Source of the DNA: CAVYHJ01 sp963768165 [NCBI: uncultured bacterium]
GTDB lineage: Bacteria; UBP4; UBA4092
Direction of reading: 5' to 3'
DNA length: 64,000 bases
Assembly: GCA_963768165.1 (NCBI GenBank)
Contig: CAVYHJ010000013.1
Coordinates: 18,857-82,856, forward strand
The notes under the pieces were generated by a model that was not told the origin of the DNA, did not search any database, and saw only the letters and a list, made by a program, of their open reading frames with translations. The first letter of the stretch is position 1, and every line of letters starts with the position of its first letter. A program made the translations under genes and the position numbers. Of this stretch, positions 42,701-49,702 are shown piece by piece.

Positions 42701-44478
42701 ACTTTACCGATACCTCAATCAATTACTACGGCTCTGCGACAAGTTGGAATTGGAATTTTGGAGATGGGAGTACCAGCAATTCACAAAATCCTTCTCACCA
42801 ATATGGTGTCGTTGGCGCGTCAACAGTATATACCGTGCGATTGATTGTCAGCACCAATTTCGGTACCGGCACGGCAACACAAACCAATTATATTTCAGTC
42901 ACTGAACCGTCTCCCAGTGCCGGTTTTAGTGCCTCCTCGACAAGTGGATATGGTCCATTGAATGTGAATTTCACGGATACTTCCGCCAACCTGTTTGGCT
43001 CATCAACCGCCTGGTCTTGGGATTTTGGCGACGGGGTTTCTACCACTGCGCGTAATCCCCAACATACCTATAGCGTCGTCAATATAGCAACGACTTATTC
43101 CGTGCGTTTGATTGTATCTACCAATTTTGGTGTAAGTACATCGAATCAGATGATTTCTGTGACAGAGCCAGCCCCGAGTGCCGGATTTAGCGGGAGTCCC
43201 ACCAGCGGTACCGGACCTTTGACTGTAAACTTTACAGATACCTCTGCCAATTTATTTGGAGCATCCACAGTATACGCTTGGAATTTTGGTGACGGGAGTA
43301 CCGGTAATGTACGAAATCCATCCCACACCTACGCAACCGTATCTTCACCGACCAGTTATGCCGTTCAACTTATTGTTACAACGAATTTTGGTATTAGCAC
43401 ATCTTTTATTCCAAATTATATCACTGTTGCTCAATTACCACCCACGGCCGAGTTTTCCGCAAGTCCCTTGAGCGGTTATGGACCCTTGACTGTTAATTTC
43501 ACAGATACTTCGGGGTTTAGTCCGACAGCTTGGGCATGGGATTTTGGCGACGGGAATACCGATAACACCCAAAATCCGCAGCATATCTATGGGACGGTTA
43601 CAGCCCCTACAACCTATTCCGTGCGGTTAATTGCCAGCAATACCTTTGGTTCTAGTACAGTGACTAAAAATAATTTTGTGTCCGTAAGTGAACCCGCGCC
43701 ATCCATACCAAACCTGCTATCCCCTGCGGATTCTTCCGCATTATACCGGATTTCGGTTTTATTCTCTTGGACTACCTCCACGGATATTGTGAATAGCTCT
43801 ATGAACTATTCTGTCCAAATGGCACGGGATACGGGTTTTGTTTCTATCGTGACCACCCTTTCTAATCTGACAGTTACCAATCCAACGATTACTGGACTTC
43901 CTCCCGGACCTTTGAATTGGCACGTTCAAGCAACGAGTGTTTTTGGCACCAGTGGTTATTCTTCCACTCAACTGGTAATACTCTTTGATACGAGTGACCG
44001 TCAACCGGTGACTTCATCACAGACTGCCGCCAACTTCTTTATTGGAGATACAACGGGTGTGTATTTACCGGTCTTGATGATATTCAATACCATCAGTCCG
44101 GATACCATTTCGATTACAACTTTCGATACAACAGCACAGGGGTTGCCGCCGGGACACTTTATCTCGCGGTATTGGTTAATCAATCGAGTAGGAAATGGTC
44201 CAATGAATATTAATTTAACCTTCTCCTATACTTCAGCGGATTTTGCGGCGAGTGGGCTGAGTTTGGAAAGTTCACTGTATGCCGTGCGGGATTCCACAGG
44301 TCCGGGTGGATGGTCTTCCGTTACCACAGGTATCACCGTTGATACGGTGAATCATAGGTTAACGGTGACCGGCATTAACCAGTTCTCAGGTGGTTGGACT
44401 TTGGGGAATTTAAATGCTGTTCCAATTAATGATTGGTGGAAATATACCCAGGATATGGATATCCCTCGCCAACCCTAA
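39739..44478 (+). CDS. Secreted sedolisin (S53) protease with 11 PKD domains
   Basis: A protein of 1579 residues from the ATG at 39739. The signal peptide is 'FFKKLIFLFITTFFLVVTGV' followed by FSQ. The sedolisin domain (about 50-380) has the ExxxD pair (E123, D127 in 'LEISLDIEW'), the oxyanion Asp202 in 'SSGDSGTG', and nucleophile Ser300 in 'GTSAGSP'; the calcium-site region 'DITSGSNG ... GYDYVTGLG' follows. The usual long pro-domain is missing. Eleven PKD domains of about 85 residues follow, each with W-x-F/Y-GDG. A fibronectin-III-like domain and a C-terminal domain of unknown role (ends 'DWWKYTQDMDIPRQP') close it. A longer frame from 39667 has no SD and would bury the signal peptide. Likely an extracellular acid-type endopeptidase tethered by PKD stalks. 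Confidence 0.88.
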   Translation: MFFKKLIFLFITTFFLVVTGVFSQPVHTMRPPIHVIHPLQPLSPLASPAGFSPSQIRAAYNLPTTGGTGTIAIIDAYDDTSAQNDFNVFSQQFGLLTATTTNFEIHKMSSTIALATTDNWALEISLDIEWSHAIAPNAKILLVEAVSPSDTDLLSAVQYAAGRSDVVAVSMSWGGNEFSGSNTYDSYFTSTHGVNFFASSGDSGTGVEWPAVSVNVTGVGGTQLTLSAQTTVTSEVAWSGSGGGLSKYVSEPSYQSTYGVPSANGFRAVPDVSYNGSSNSLYAVYDSLGESGWIEVYGTSAGSPQWAAIRALGGSLVNNTTFYSIAAIHSDYTTDFRDITSGSNGGSGFYTKATTGYDYVTGLGSPLTDNFSAVPLANFVGTPTTGNGPYTVNFTDSTLFYPTGWNWTFGDGSTSTSENPSHTYSAVTSPTYYTVQLIATNSYGTSTLIRTNYIFVTEPLPTPGFYGTPSSGTSPLTVNFADTSGNSPTAWLWQFGDGSTSNIQNPSHTYTSSSSATYSVTLIVSNSFGTTTSIKSNYIKITPPPVAGFFGTPTSGASPLTVNFTDTSANNPTGWQWNFGDGSTSTVQNPPHTYVSSTVATYTVRLIVTNSLGTSTSTLTNYIKVSPPPIAGFFGSPTSGISPLTVNFTDTSANIPTAWAWSFGDGSISNIQYPSHQYTVSTSASFTVTLIASNSFGANTAVYANYIQVTPPPPIAQFYGFPTSGTSPLIVNFTDTSLNNPTSWSWNFGDGSTASIQNPVHTYGIVSSPTSYAVQLIVSNSFGTSTLINSNYVTVLPPPPFAGFFGTPTSGYGVLTVNFTDTTANYPTGWIWSYGDGASTTIQNPQHIYSAVTTSVSYTVQLIATNSYGTTTSVRTNYIFVTEPPPTAGFSFSPLNGFGPLTVNFVDTSANNPTSWNWNFGDGAVTTIQNPSHIYGTVSTPTSFTIRFIVSNAFGTGTSTQTIPVTEPSPAAGFSGTPTGGNGPLTVNFTDTSINYYGSATSWNWNFGDGSTSNSQNPSHQYGVVGASTVYTVRLIVSTNFGTGTATQTNYISVTEPSPSAGFSASSTSGYGPLNVNFTDTSANLFGSSTAWSWDFGDGVSTTARNPQHTYSVVNIATTYSVRLIVSTNFGVSTSNQMISVTEPAPSAGFSGSPTSGTGPLTVNFTDTSANLFGASTVYAWNFGDGSTGNVRNPSHTYATVSSPTSYAVQLIVTTNFGISTSFIPNYITVAQLPPTAEFSASPLSGYGPLTVNFTDTSGFSPTAWAWDFGDGNTDNTQNPQHIYGTVTAPTTYSVRLIASNTFGSSTVTKNNFVSVSEPAPSIPNLLSPADSSALYRISVLFSWTTSTDIVNSSMNYSVQMARDTGFVSIVTTLSNLTVTNPTITGLPPGPLNWHVQATSVFGTSGYSSTQLVILFDTSDRQPVTSSQTAANFFIGDTTGVYLPVLMIFNTISPDTISITTFDTTAQGLPPGHFISRYWLINRVGNGPMNINLTFSYTSADFAASGLSLESSLYAVRDSTGPGGWSSVTTGITVDTVNHRLTVTGINQFSGGWTLGNLNAVPINDWWKYTQDMDIPRQP

Positions 44479-44522
44479 CCTCTTAATCAACCGAACCCTC
44501 ATTAACTCAATAATCAAAATAG

Positions 44523-44650
44523 TTTTGTACAACTGTACAAAACATCTTCTACGAGTACATCTAAAGTGTATTGCAAGCGGAATTGAAATTCTTAATTCCG
44601 CTTCCAAACCGTTTCAAGATTGGATTTTATGGTAACTTTAATAAAATGAG
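44523..44650 (+). other. Structured two-hairpin element, copy A
   Basis: Hairpin TTTTGTAC-AACT-GTACAAAA (44523-44542), a linker of about 30 nt, then hairpin AAGCGGAATT-N9-AATTCCGCTT (44575-44603) and a trailing string related to AAGATT..GGTAA.TTTAAT. The same order occurs at 55966-56100, with compensatory base changes in both stems. Confidence 0.5.
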
Positions 44651-44769
44651 GTGTCTAGATAGTTATCTTACAATTTATGAGTTTCAAAGTCGCCATTGGC
44701 GAATTTGATATCCCCTTTAAAATCAATTATGTATTTTTGCAGTGGGTACTTCATTAATGGGTCAACGTA

Positions 44770-44842
44770 GTCGAGTCGGGAGACTCGACCTATCGGATCA
44801 GGACAAGTACATCCACTAATGATAGGTCGGGTCTCCCGACCT
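44770..44842. repeat. REP/BIME-like pair of hairpins
   Basis: Two hairpins, GTCGAGTC-GGGA-GACTCGAC (44770-44789) and AGGTCGGG-TCT-CCCGACCT (44824-44842), face each other. 44773-44794 and 44821-44842 also pair with each other. This is a typical bipartite repetitive extragenic palindrome. Confidence 0.7.
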
Positions 44843-44884
44843 GACAATTGGATTTTATCTTGCAGAGTTTTTCGGCATTTGAGA

Positions 44885-45026
44885 CCTCTGAAAAAGTCCA
44901 ATTTATGCAGGAAATAATAATTGTGCGAACGTACAATTATTCTAGGCACTTGATTTCATTGGAGATAAACTTTCTGCAGTTGCAGAAAGTTTTTTAAAAA
45001 GATAGAGAAAGCCACTTTTTCAGAGG
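44885..45026. repeat. 142-bp element with 13-bp terminal inverted repeats
   Basis: CCTCTGAAAAAGT at the left (44885-44897) is matched by ACTTTTTCAGAGG at the right (45014-45026). Inside are hairpin AATAATTGT-N8-ACAATTATT (44916-44941), the motif ATTGGAGATAAAC, and a terminator-like hairpin. It could be a MITE-like element or a long-range-paired structured RNA. Confidence 0.5.
44968..44995 (+). terminator. Rho-independent terminator-like hairpin
   Basis: AACTTTCTGCA-GT-TGCAGAAAGTT followed by a run of T. It reads on the plus strand, but the nearest plus-strand gene ends nearly 500 bp upstream. Confidence 0.5.
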
Positions 45027-45078
45027 ACTCATTTACCGAAAAATTATTGGTTGATTGACTTTATTAAGGATAAAAGGT

Positions 45079-45549
45079 TTAGAGTTGTAGTAATGCTTTT
45101 TCGTAATCTTCCACAAAATATCTTTTGCCTTTGTGAATGACCTTATGCCCTTCTTGTTTCAGCAATACTTTTATCGCGCCCACTCCGCCGGGATATTTTG
45201 GATTAATCTCTCCACCTGATTTTAAAGTTCTCCAATACGGTGTAATCTTTTTCTTCCCCTCCCGCGCCTGCTCATCTGCTGCATTGGCGGATATCCAGGC
45301 AAAGATTCCCGTGGTAATCGGACAACAGAAATTGGCGTTATGCCGTTTGGCAAGTTTCTCCCGGATTTCATTGATGGTAATTAATTTCCCTTTGGGGATT
45401 TCTTTCATAATACCGTCCACTTCCATAGGCGCCGGTATTACCATCGTTCCCGTCCCCCAGCGTTTACTCATCTTCCCGGTAACTTTCTTTACTTTCGGCA
45501 GACCTTTATCATCCGCCAGTTTCTCCTGCCATGTTTTTTTCGTTTTCAT
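45079..45549 (-). CDS. MGMT-like (alkyltransferase-like) DNA-binding domain protein
   Basis: A 156-residue basic protein. The segment 'IPKGKLITINEIREKLAKRH' followed by 'CCPITTGIFAWISANA', then 'PYWRTLKSGGEINPKYPGGV' and 'LLKQEGHKVIHKGKRYFVED' follows the winged-helix domain of O6-methylguanine methyltransferases (I-P-x-G-K..T, the active-site loop, then R-x-L-x-x-x-G). The reactive PCHRV motif is replaced by CCPIT, so a cysteine is present but the context is altered. It may be an alkyltransferase-like damage sensor. It is co-directional with a small membrane protein 18 bp upstream. Confidence 0.65.
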   Translation of the reverse strand: MKTKKTWQEKLADDKGLPKVKKVTGKMSKRWGTGTMVIPAPMEVDGIMKEIPKGKLITINEIREKLAKRHNANFCCPITTGIFAWISANAADEQAREGKKKITPYWRTLKSGGEINPKYPGGVGAIKVLLKQEGHKVIHKGKRYFVEDYEKALLQL

Positions 45550-45567
45550 GTTTGTATCCTTTAATAA

Positions 45568-45828
45568 TTATTCTAAGGGTGGTTCTTTTCTTTTTAACAA
45601 TTTCCATATTTCTTTTATATGTTTAAATAATTCACTATTATATTGCCTTTTTGCCTTCCACATTAACCAACTATTAATAGTAAAAGCAATAAAAGCTAAA
45701 ACAATTAATATTATCGAACCTATTATTGTAACCTCGCTAAGGAACATTCCTAATAAGAGAACAATAAAAATAGCAAAACCAGTAAGTGCATGCTTATCGA
45801 TTTTGTTTCTTAATTCATCTAGTTTCAT
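45568..45828 (-). CDS. Small two-helix membrane protein
   Basis: An 86-residue protein with two adjacent hydrophobic segments, 'ALTGFAIFIVLLLGMFL' and 'IIGSIILIVLAFIAFTI', flanked by charged termini (KLDELRNKIDK and KRQYNSELFKHIKEIWKLLK). No family is recognised. AT-rich, with no clear SD. It lies between the flotillin-like gene and the MGMT-like gene. Confidence 0.5.
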   Translation of the reverse strand: MKLDELRNKIDKHALTGFAIFIVLLLGMFLSEVTIIGSIILIVLAFIAFTINSWLMWKAKRQYNSELFKHIKEIWKLLKRKEPPLE

Positions 45829-45898
45829 ATAAACTGACCATTTTCCTGCGTCGGGAATAACACTCCTTATCGTTTTTCCCGACGCCTTGATTAGAAAC

Positions 45899-47356
45899 TT
45901 ATTTCTTATCTTTGCTCCCTTGAATTCCCGGAATATTCTTAATAACTTCCTGCAAATCTACGCCACTGAGGGCTTCGACAGCGGGAGGGAGTTGGGCGAT
46001 GACGTTGATGACATCTTTGGTTAATTTGGATGCACCTGCGCTGTCCCCGCCGGAATTTACAATCACGATTTTCTCGGTTTTCGCCAGCGGTGCAGAAATA
46101 GCCGCGGCAATTTCCGGTAATCTATCAATTAAAATCTGCATAACAGCGGCTTGGGTATATTGTTTCCACGCATCGGCTTTTTTGGACATAGCTTCGGCGG
46201 TGGAAAACCCTTGCGCTTTGATAACATCAGCTTCCGCCAATCCGCGCGCCCTGTTGGCATCGGCTTCACCCGTTCCGATTTGGCGATTGGCTTCCCCTTG
46301 CCCTGTCGCAGTCGTTTGTAATCGGAATTTCTCGGCATTCGCCAGGGTTTCGACTTTATACCGCTCGGCATCGGCAGGTTTTTCCACCATCGCGGTCAAT
46401 TCTTTTTGTTTGCGTTCAATTTCTTTTTCCTGCACATTAATCTGCATTTCTTTTTCAACGACCTGTACCTGCACTTCTTCTTTTTTCACGGATTGATTAG
46501 TTTTATATTTCTGCAGGTCATAAGCCAAATCCGCCGCCGCTTTTTTCTCGTTGACCGACGCGGTATATTCCGCCACGCGCATTTGATAATCTCTCTGCGC
46601 TTCCGCCACGCGTGTATCCGCCGCGAACTTGGCGGTCTGCCCTTCCTGATTGGCTTGCGCGGAACGAATGGTCGCGTCCCTAGTCGCTTCGGCTTCCCCG
46701 ATAATGGCATCCCGTTTTACCTGCGCGATGCGCGGTTTACCCAACGCATCGAGATAACCGGTCTTGTCGCGAATATCACGAATGGTAAAGGAAATAATCG
46801 TCAATCCCATATTCGCTAAATCGGTAGAAGCTACTTCTTGAACTTTCTGGGCAAAGGCATCGCGATTGGAATAGGCTTCTTCTACCGTTAAGGTTCCGAG
46901 GATTGCCCGCAAATGACCTTCTACCGTTTGAATGGCGATTTGCGATACTTCCTGCTGCGATTTCCCTAAAAATTGTTCCGCCGCGGTCGCAATACTAATA
47001 TCATCGCCTTTGACTTTAATCTGTGCCACGCCATCCACCAAAACCGGCACGCCATGTTTGGTATACACTTCCGGCGTATTAATATCGAGGGTGATAATTT
47101 CCAGGGACAGTAAATCTGACCGTTCATAAATCGGCCAGACGAACGTCCCGCCGCCTTTAACAAAACGAAACCCGACGGTCTGTTTATTTCCCTGGGTGTC
47201 GCGAATCGTGCGCTTTTTCCCGGAAATAACCAGAACTTGGTTCGGTCCCACTTTTACATATCTCCGGGCATAGGTGATGATACCCAGAATGATGACTACG
47301 ACTACCGCGATGGCGGATAATGCTGCTCCTGCAGTACCTATAAATTGGTCAGGCAT
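45899..47356 (-). CDS. Flotillin-like SPFH-domain membrane protein (YqiK-like)
   Basis: A protein of about 485 residues. One N-terminal membrane segment ('GAALSAIAVVVVIILGIITY') is followed by the SPFH/band-7 domain ('YVKVGPNQVLVISGKK', 'GTFVWPIYERSDLLSLEI', 'GVPVLVDGVAQIKVKGDD', 'AIQTVEGHLRAILGTLTVEE'). A long Ala/Glu/Lys-rich coiled coil (about 215-400) and a flotillin-type C-terminus ('DRLPEIAAAISAPLAKTEKI') follow. Flotillins organise membrane microdomains and scaffold protein complexes. The ATG at 47356 has an AAGGAGG site; an upstream in-frame ATG is worse. The neighbour at 47418 encodes the usual membrane partner, as in YqiJ-YqiK/YuaF-FloT operons. Confidence 0.9.
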   Translation of the reverse strand: MPDQFIGTAGAALSAIAVVVVIILGIITYARRYVKVGPNQVLVISGKKRTIRDTQGNKQTVGFRFVKGGGTFVWPIYERSDLLSLEIITLDINTPEVYTKHGVPVLVDGVAQIKVKGDDISIATAAEQFLGKSQQEVSQIAIQTVEGHLRAILGTLTVEEAYSNRDAFAQKVQEVASTDLANMGLTIISFTIRDIRDKTGYLDALGKPRIAQVKRDAIIGEAEATRDATIRSAQANQEGQTAKFAADTRVAEAQRDYQMRVAEYTASVNEKKAAADLAYDLQKYKTNQSVKKEEVQVQVVEKEMQINVQEKEIERKQKELTAMVEKPADAERYKVETLANAEKFRLQTTATGQGEANRQIGTGEADANRARGLAEADVIKAQGFSTAEAMSKKADAWKQYTQAAVMQILIDRLPEIAAAISAPLAKTEKIVIVNSGGDSAGASKLTKDVINVIAQLPPAVEALSGVDLQEVIKNIPGIQGSKDKK

Positions 47357-47417
47357 AAAGATACCCTCCTTCAAGGGATTTAAGATTTTAGATATTAGAT
47401 TTCAGATTTAAAATTTA

Positions 47418-47990
47418 TTATTTATTACTTGCTTCTTCGACCATCATGGTCGAACCTACGATATTGACAATTTTCACAGATTTATTTCTCTCGATAAAAG
47501 TACCACTGGCGGATTTTGCCGGAGCCGTATACCGACTCCCCTTCATGATATAAGCGATTTCACCCAATCCATTTTGTGCAATGGGAGTAATGACTTCTGC
47601 CATCATACCGACCAAATCACCCACCACTGCCTCAGAGGAACTCTGGGTAATTTTGAAAATATTGTAGAAAATATAAAAGGTGATTGTGCCGGCAACAAAT
47701 CCAAACAAAAGACCAATCAATATGCTTAGTATACCGGTAATGTCAAACACGTTATAGGAAAGTAATCCGCCCGCGCCAAAAGCGGTAATGAAGCTGGCGA
47801 TAACGACGGGACTCCACGGAGAAAATGTCATTTCACTACTCGGTCCATGAACTCCTTCATGTCCACCCAAATGTCCTCCCACATCATGTCCCCCGAATTC
47901 CATATGATGTCCTCCGAGAATCACGGAAATAACCGAATACACCAATCCCACCAGTAAACAGAACAAGTAAAACAAGGCTAGCGTTGTCAT
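47418..47990 (-). CDS. YqiJ/YuaF-like (NfeD-related) membrane protein
   Basis: A protein of about 190 residues. An N-terminal membrane helix ('LALFYLFCLLVGLVYSVISV') is followed by a His/Gly-rich stretch ('GGHHMEFGGHDVGGHLGGHE'), two more helices, and a C-terminal OB-like domain ('VVGDLVGMMAEVITPIAQNG', 'GEIAYIMKGSRYTAPA', 'VKIVNIVGSTMMVEEA'). This is the plan of NfeD-type partners of flotillins. The His-rich loop is an oddity that might bind metal. The start at 47990 has a TTGGAGGTGG site. Operon with the flotillin gene. Confidence 0.82.
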   Translation of the reverse strand: MTTLALFYLFCLLVGLVYSVISVILGGHHMEFGGHDVGGHLGGHEGVHGPSSEMTFSPWSPVVIASFITAFGAGGLLSYNVFDITGILSILIGLLFGFVAGTITFYIFYNIFKITQSSSEAVVGDLVGMMAEVITPIAQNGLGEIAYIMKGSRYTAPAKSASGTFIERNKSVKIVNIVGSTMMVEEASNK

Positions 47991-48163
47991 AATATATTCC
48001 ACCTCCAATACCAGTAAAATATACCCATTTTTATGGGCTATTTCCCATCGCTCATATCCTACTGCGAATCAAAGTTAAATTCAAGGGTTCCTGTATCAAA
48101 ATTTACTTTTTAGAAATCTATCGGTATGACAAGGTAATAAATTTCCCTGTAGAAATTTAAGGA

Positions 48164-48191
48164 TTGATAAATTGGGGAAGTGGGATATAAT
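48164..48191 (+). promoter_or_regulatory. Sigma-70-like promoter before the diguanylate cyclase
   Basis: TTGATA (48164-48169), 16 bp, TATAAT (48186-48191). The 190 bp from here to the first start are AT-rich with short low-complexity strings (TTAGATTGCAGATTTTAA). Confidence 0.55.
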
Positions 48192-48378
48192 AAAGCCATT
48201 GTAGATTTTATCCCCGATTTTTCGAAAACATGGATATTAGATTGCAGATTTTAATTAGAGAAAGAATTTCTGCTTTACCACAATAAATACAAACTTTTTA
48301 ATAGATTTGGTTCGGAACACGTCCGTATCTTATCCACTTCTCACTCATTGTTCGTTGGGAGTTCATCTGGTTTGGGGT

Positions 48379-48519
48379 ATGTTTTTGGAGGAGCTAGATT
48401 TTTTTAATTACCTGCTTTTCAGTGTTATAATAATAGTGAGCGGAATAGGTATTATTTGGGGTTGTGTAACAGGGTCAAGAATCGTAGCAATTATGCGAGG
48501 GATTCATGGCGAAAAATAA
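48379..48519 (+). CDS. Possible small membrane peptide overlapping the response regulator
   Basis: 46 residues from the ATG at 48379, with one hydrophobic helix ('YLLFSVIIIVSGIGIIWGC') and a basic C-terminus. It overlaps the next gene by 14 bp. A longer TTG-initiated version from 48307 is possible. No family is recognised and the SD is weak; it could be a leader peptide or non-coding. Confidence 0.35.
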   Translation: MFLEELDFFNYLLFSVIIIVSGIGIIWGCVTGSRIVAIMRGIHGEK

Positions 48520-49525
48520 ACCCAGAGTTTTAATTGTTGAAGACGATCCGGATTGCGGAATAATGATGGCGAGAATTCTGGCGAAAGAAGAATTTTTGCC
48601 CGATGTTGTTACCACAGGGAAGGAAGCTGCTGAGAAAATGCAAGCGGCTACGTATTCGATATTTTTCGTAGATTTGTATTTACCGGATACCGACGGGATA
48701 AACTTAATCCAGGAATTCCAACAGAAACACCCCGACCTTCAAACGGTTATTGTCACTGGATACGCCTCTTTGGAAAGCGCCATCAAAGCCATCCAGCATC
48801 AAGTTTTCGATTATATTACCAAACCGTTTGAGAACGAGCGGCTGCGCATTGTAGCACGGAATGCTCAGATCAAATATAATTTATTAAAAGAGAACCGAGA
48901 ACTGGTTAATCGTTTGCTGTTTCAAGAGGAAGAACTACACCGAAAAATTTCCCAAGCGACCCAACAATTGCGTCTTGTAAATGAGAAATTGCAGGAGCAA
49001 GCGCGAACCGATGAATTAACGGGACTTTTCAATTACCGGCATTTCCAGGAACGGTTGGAAGAAGAAGTCTATAAGGCAATCCGGTATGAACAACCGCTCT
49101 CCTTATTGATGGTGGATATTGACCGATTCAAAAAGTATAACGATACACTCGGCCATCCTGCCGGGGACGAAATCATCCGGAGGATCGGCCAATTGATTCG
49201 AGAAACTATGCGGAGTATAGATTTTGTGGCACGCTATGGGGGGGATGAGTATGTGGTGATACTGGCGCAAACGGATACCGAGCCCGGTGTTATAGCCGCA
49301 GAAAAGTTACGAGAAATAATTGCTAAAGAATACCAGGAGTTTCATCTAGAATCTTTTACCCAGGGATTGACCGTCAGCATCGGTGCCGCCAGTTTGCCGA
49401 TACACGCAGTGGCACCTGCGGAATTGAACTCCCGAGCAGATCAAGCTTTGTACCGCGCGAAAAATGAGGGCAGAAATCGAGTCTGTCTGCCACCAGAAAC
49501 AAGCAGTACAATTATACCCGCGTAA
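48506..49525 (+). CDS. Response regulator-diguanylate cyclase (REC-GGDEF)
   Basis: A 339-residue protein. The REC domain (about 5-120) has 'RVLIVEDDPDCGIMMARIL', the phospho-acceptor Asp in 'IFFVDLYLPDTDG', 'VIVTGYASLESAI' and the lysine of 'DYITKPF'. A coiled-coil linker (about 130-170) leads to a GGDEF domain with 'DELTGLFNYRHFQERLEEE', 'LMVDIDRFKKYNDTLGH' and 'ARYGGDEYVVIL'. The active site is GGDEY rather than GGDEF. An RxxD inhibitory site (RSID) sits five residues before it. It should make c-di-GMP when phosphorylated, with product inhibition. An AGGGA site precedes the ATG. No cognate kinase is adjacent. Confidence 0.93.
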   Translation: MAKNKPRVLIVEDDPDCGIMMARILAKEEFLPDVVTTGKEAAEKMQAATYSIFFVDLYLPDTDGINLIQEFQQKHPDLQTVIVTGYASLESAIKAIQHQVFDYITKPFENERLRIVARNAQIKYNLLKENRELVNRLLFQEEELHRKISQATQQLRLVNEKLQEQARTDELTGLFNYRHFQERLEEEVYKAIRYEQPLSLLMVDIDRFKKYNDTLGHPAGDEIIRRIGQLIRETMRSIDFVARYGGDEYVVILAQTDTEPGVIAAEKLREIIAKEYQEFHLESFTQGLTVSIGAASLPIHAVAPAELNSRADQALYRAKNEGRNRVCLPPETSSTIIPA

Positions 49526-49702
49526 TAATACCCGATGAGAATTCAGGCATCACGACATTTCTAAAAAATTAAAACGTGCAAAAGAAGAAAAAATTGTGCA
49601 AAGCTTTGTGCAGGATTGGCTATCCCGGCGATTTCCAGAGTATAATACGCAGATTGAAAATATTCTTGGAAAATAGGAAAACTGATTGAATCACCATTCT
49701 GT

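Larger units (their letters stand above)
44651..45078. other. Hairpin-rich intergenic region
   Basis: No gene is seen in this stretch after the protease gene. It contains the REP-like element, the terminal-inverted-repeat element and motif copies listed separately, ending at the stop of the minus-strand MGMT-like gene. Confidence 0.5.

Noticed and set aside
45137-45832. 231-codon plus-strand frame opposite the MGMT-like and small membrane genes
   Set aside because: The minus strand gives coherent proteins with conserved motifs; the plus-strand translation is Ser/Phe-rich antisense.
49535-49675. 43-codon stretch after the diguanylate cyclase ('KKLKRAKEEKIVQSF...')
   Set aside because: It looks protein-like but has an upstream in-frame stop and no initiator; it is too short to support as a gene or remnant.
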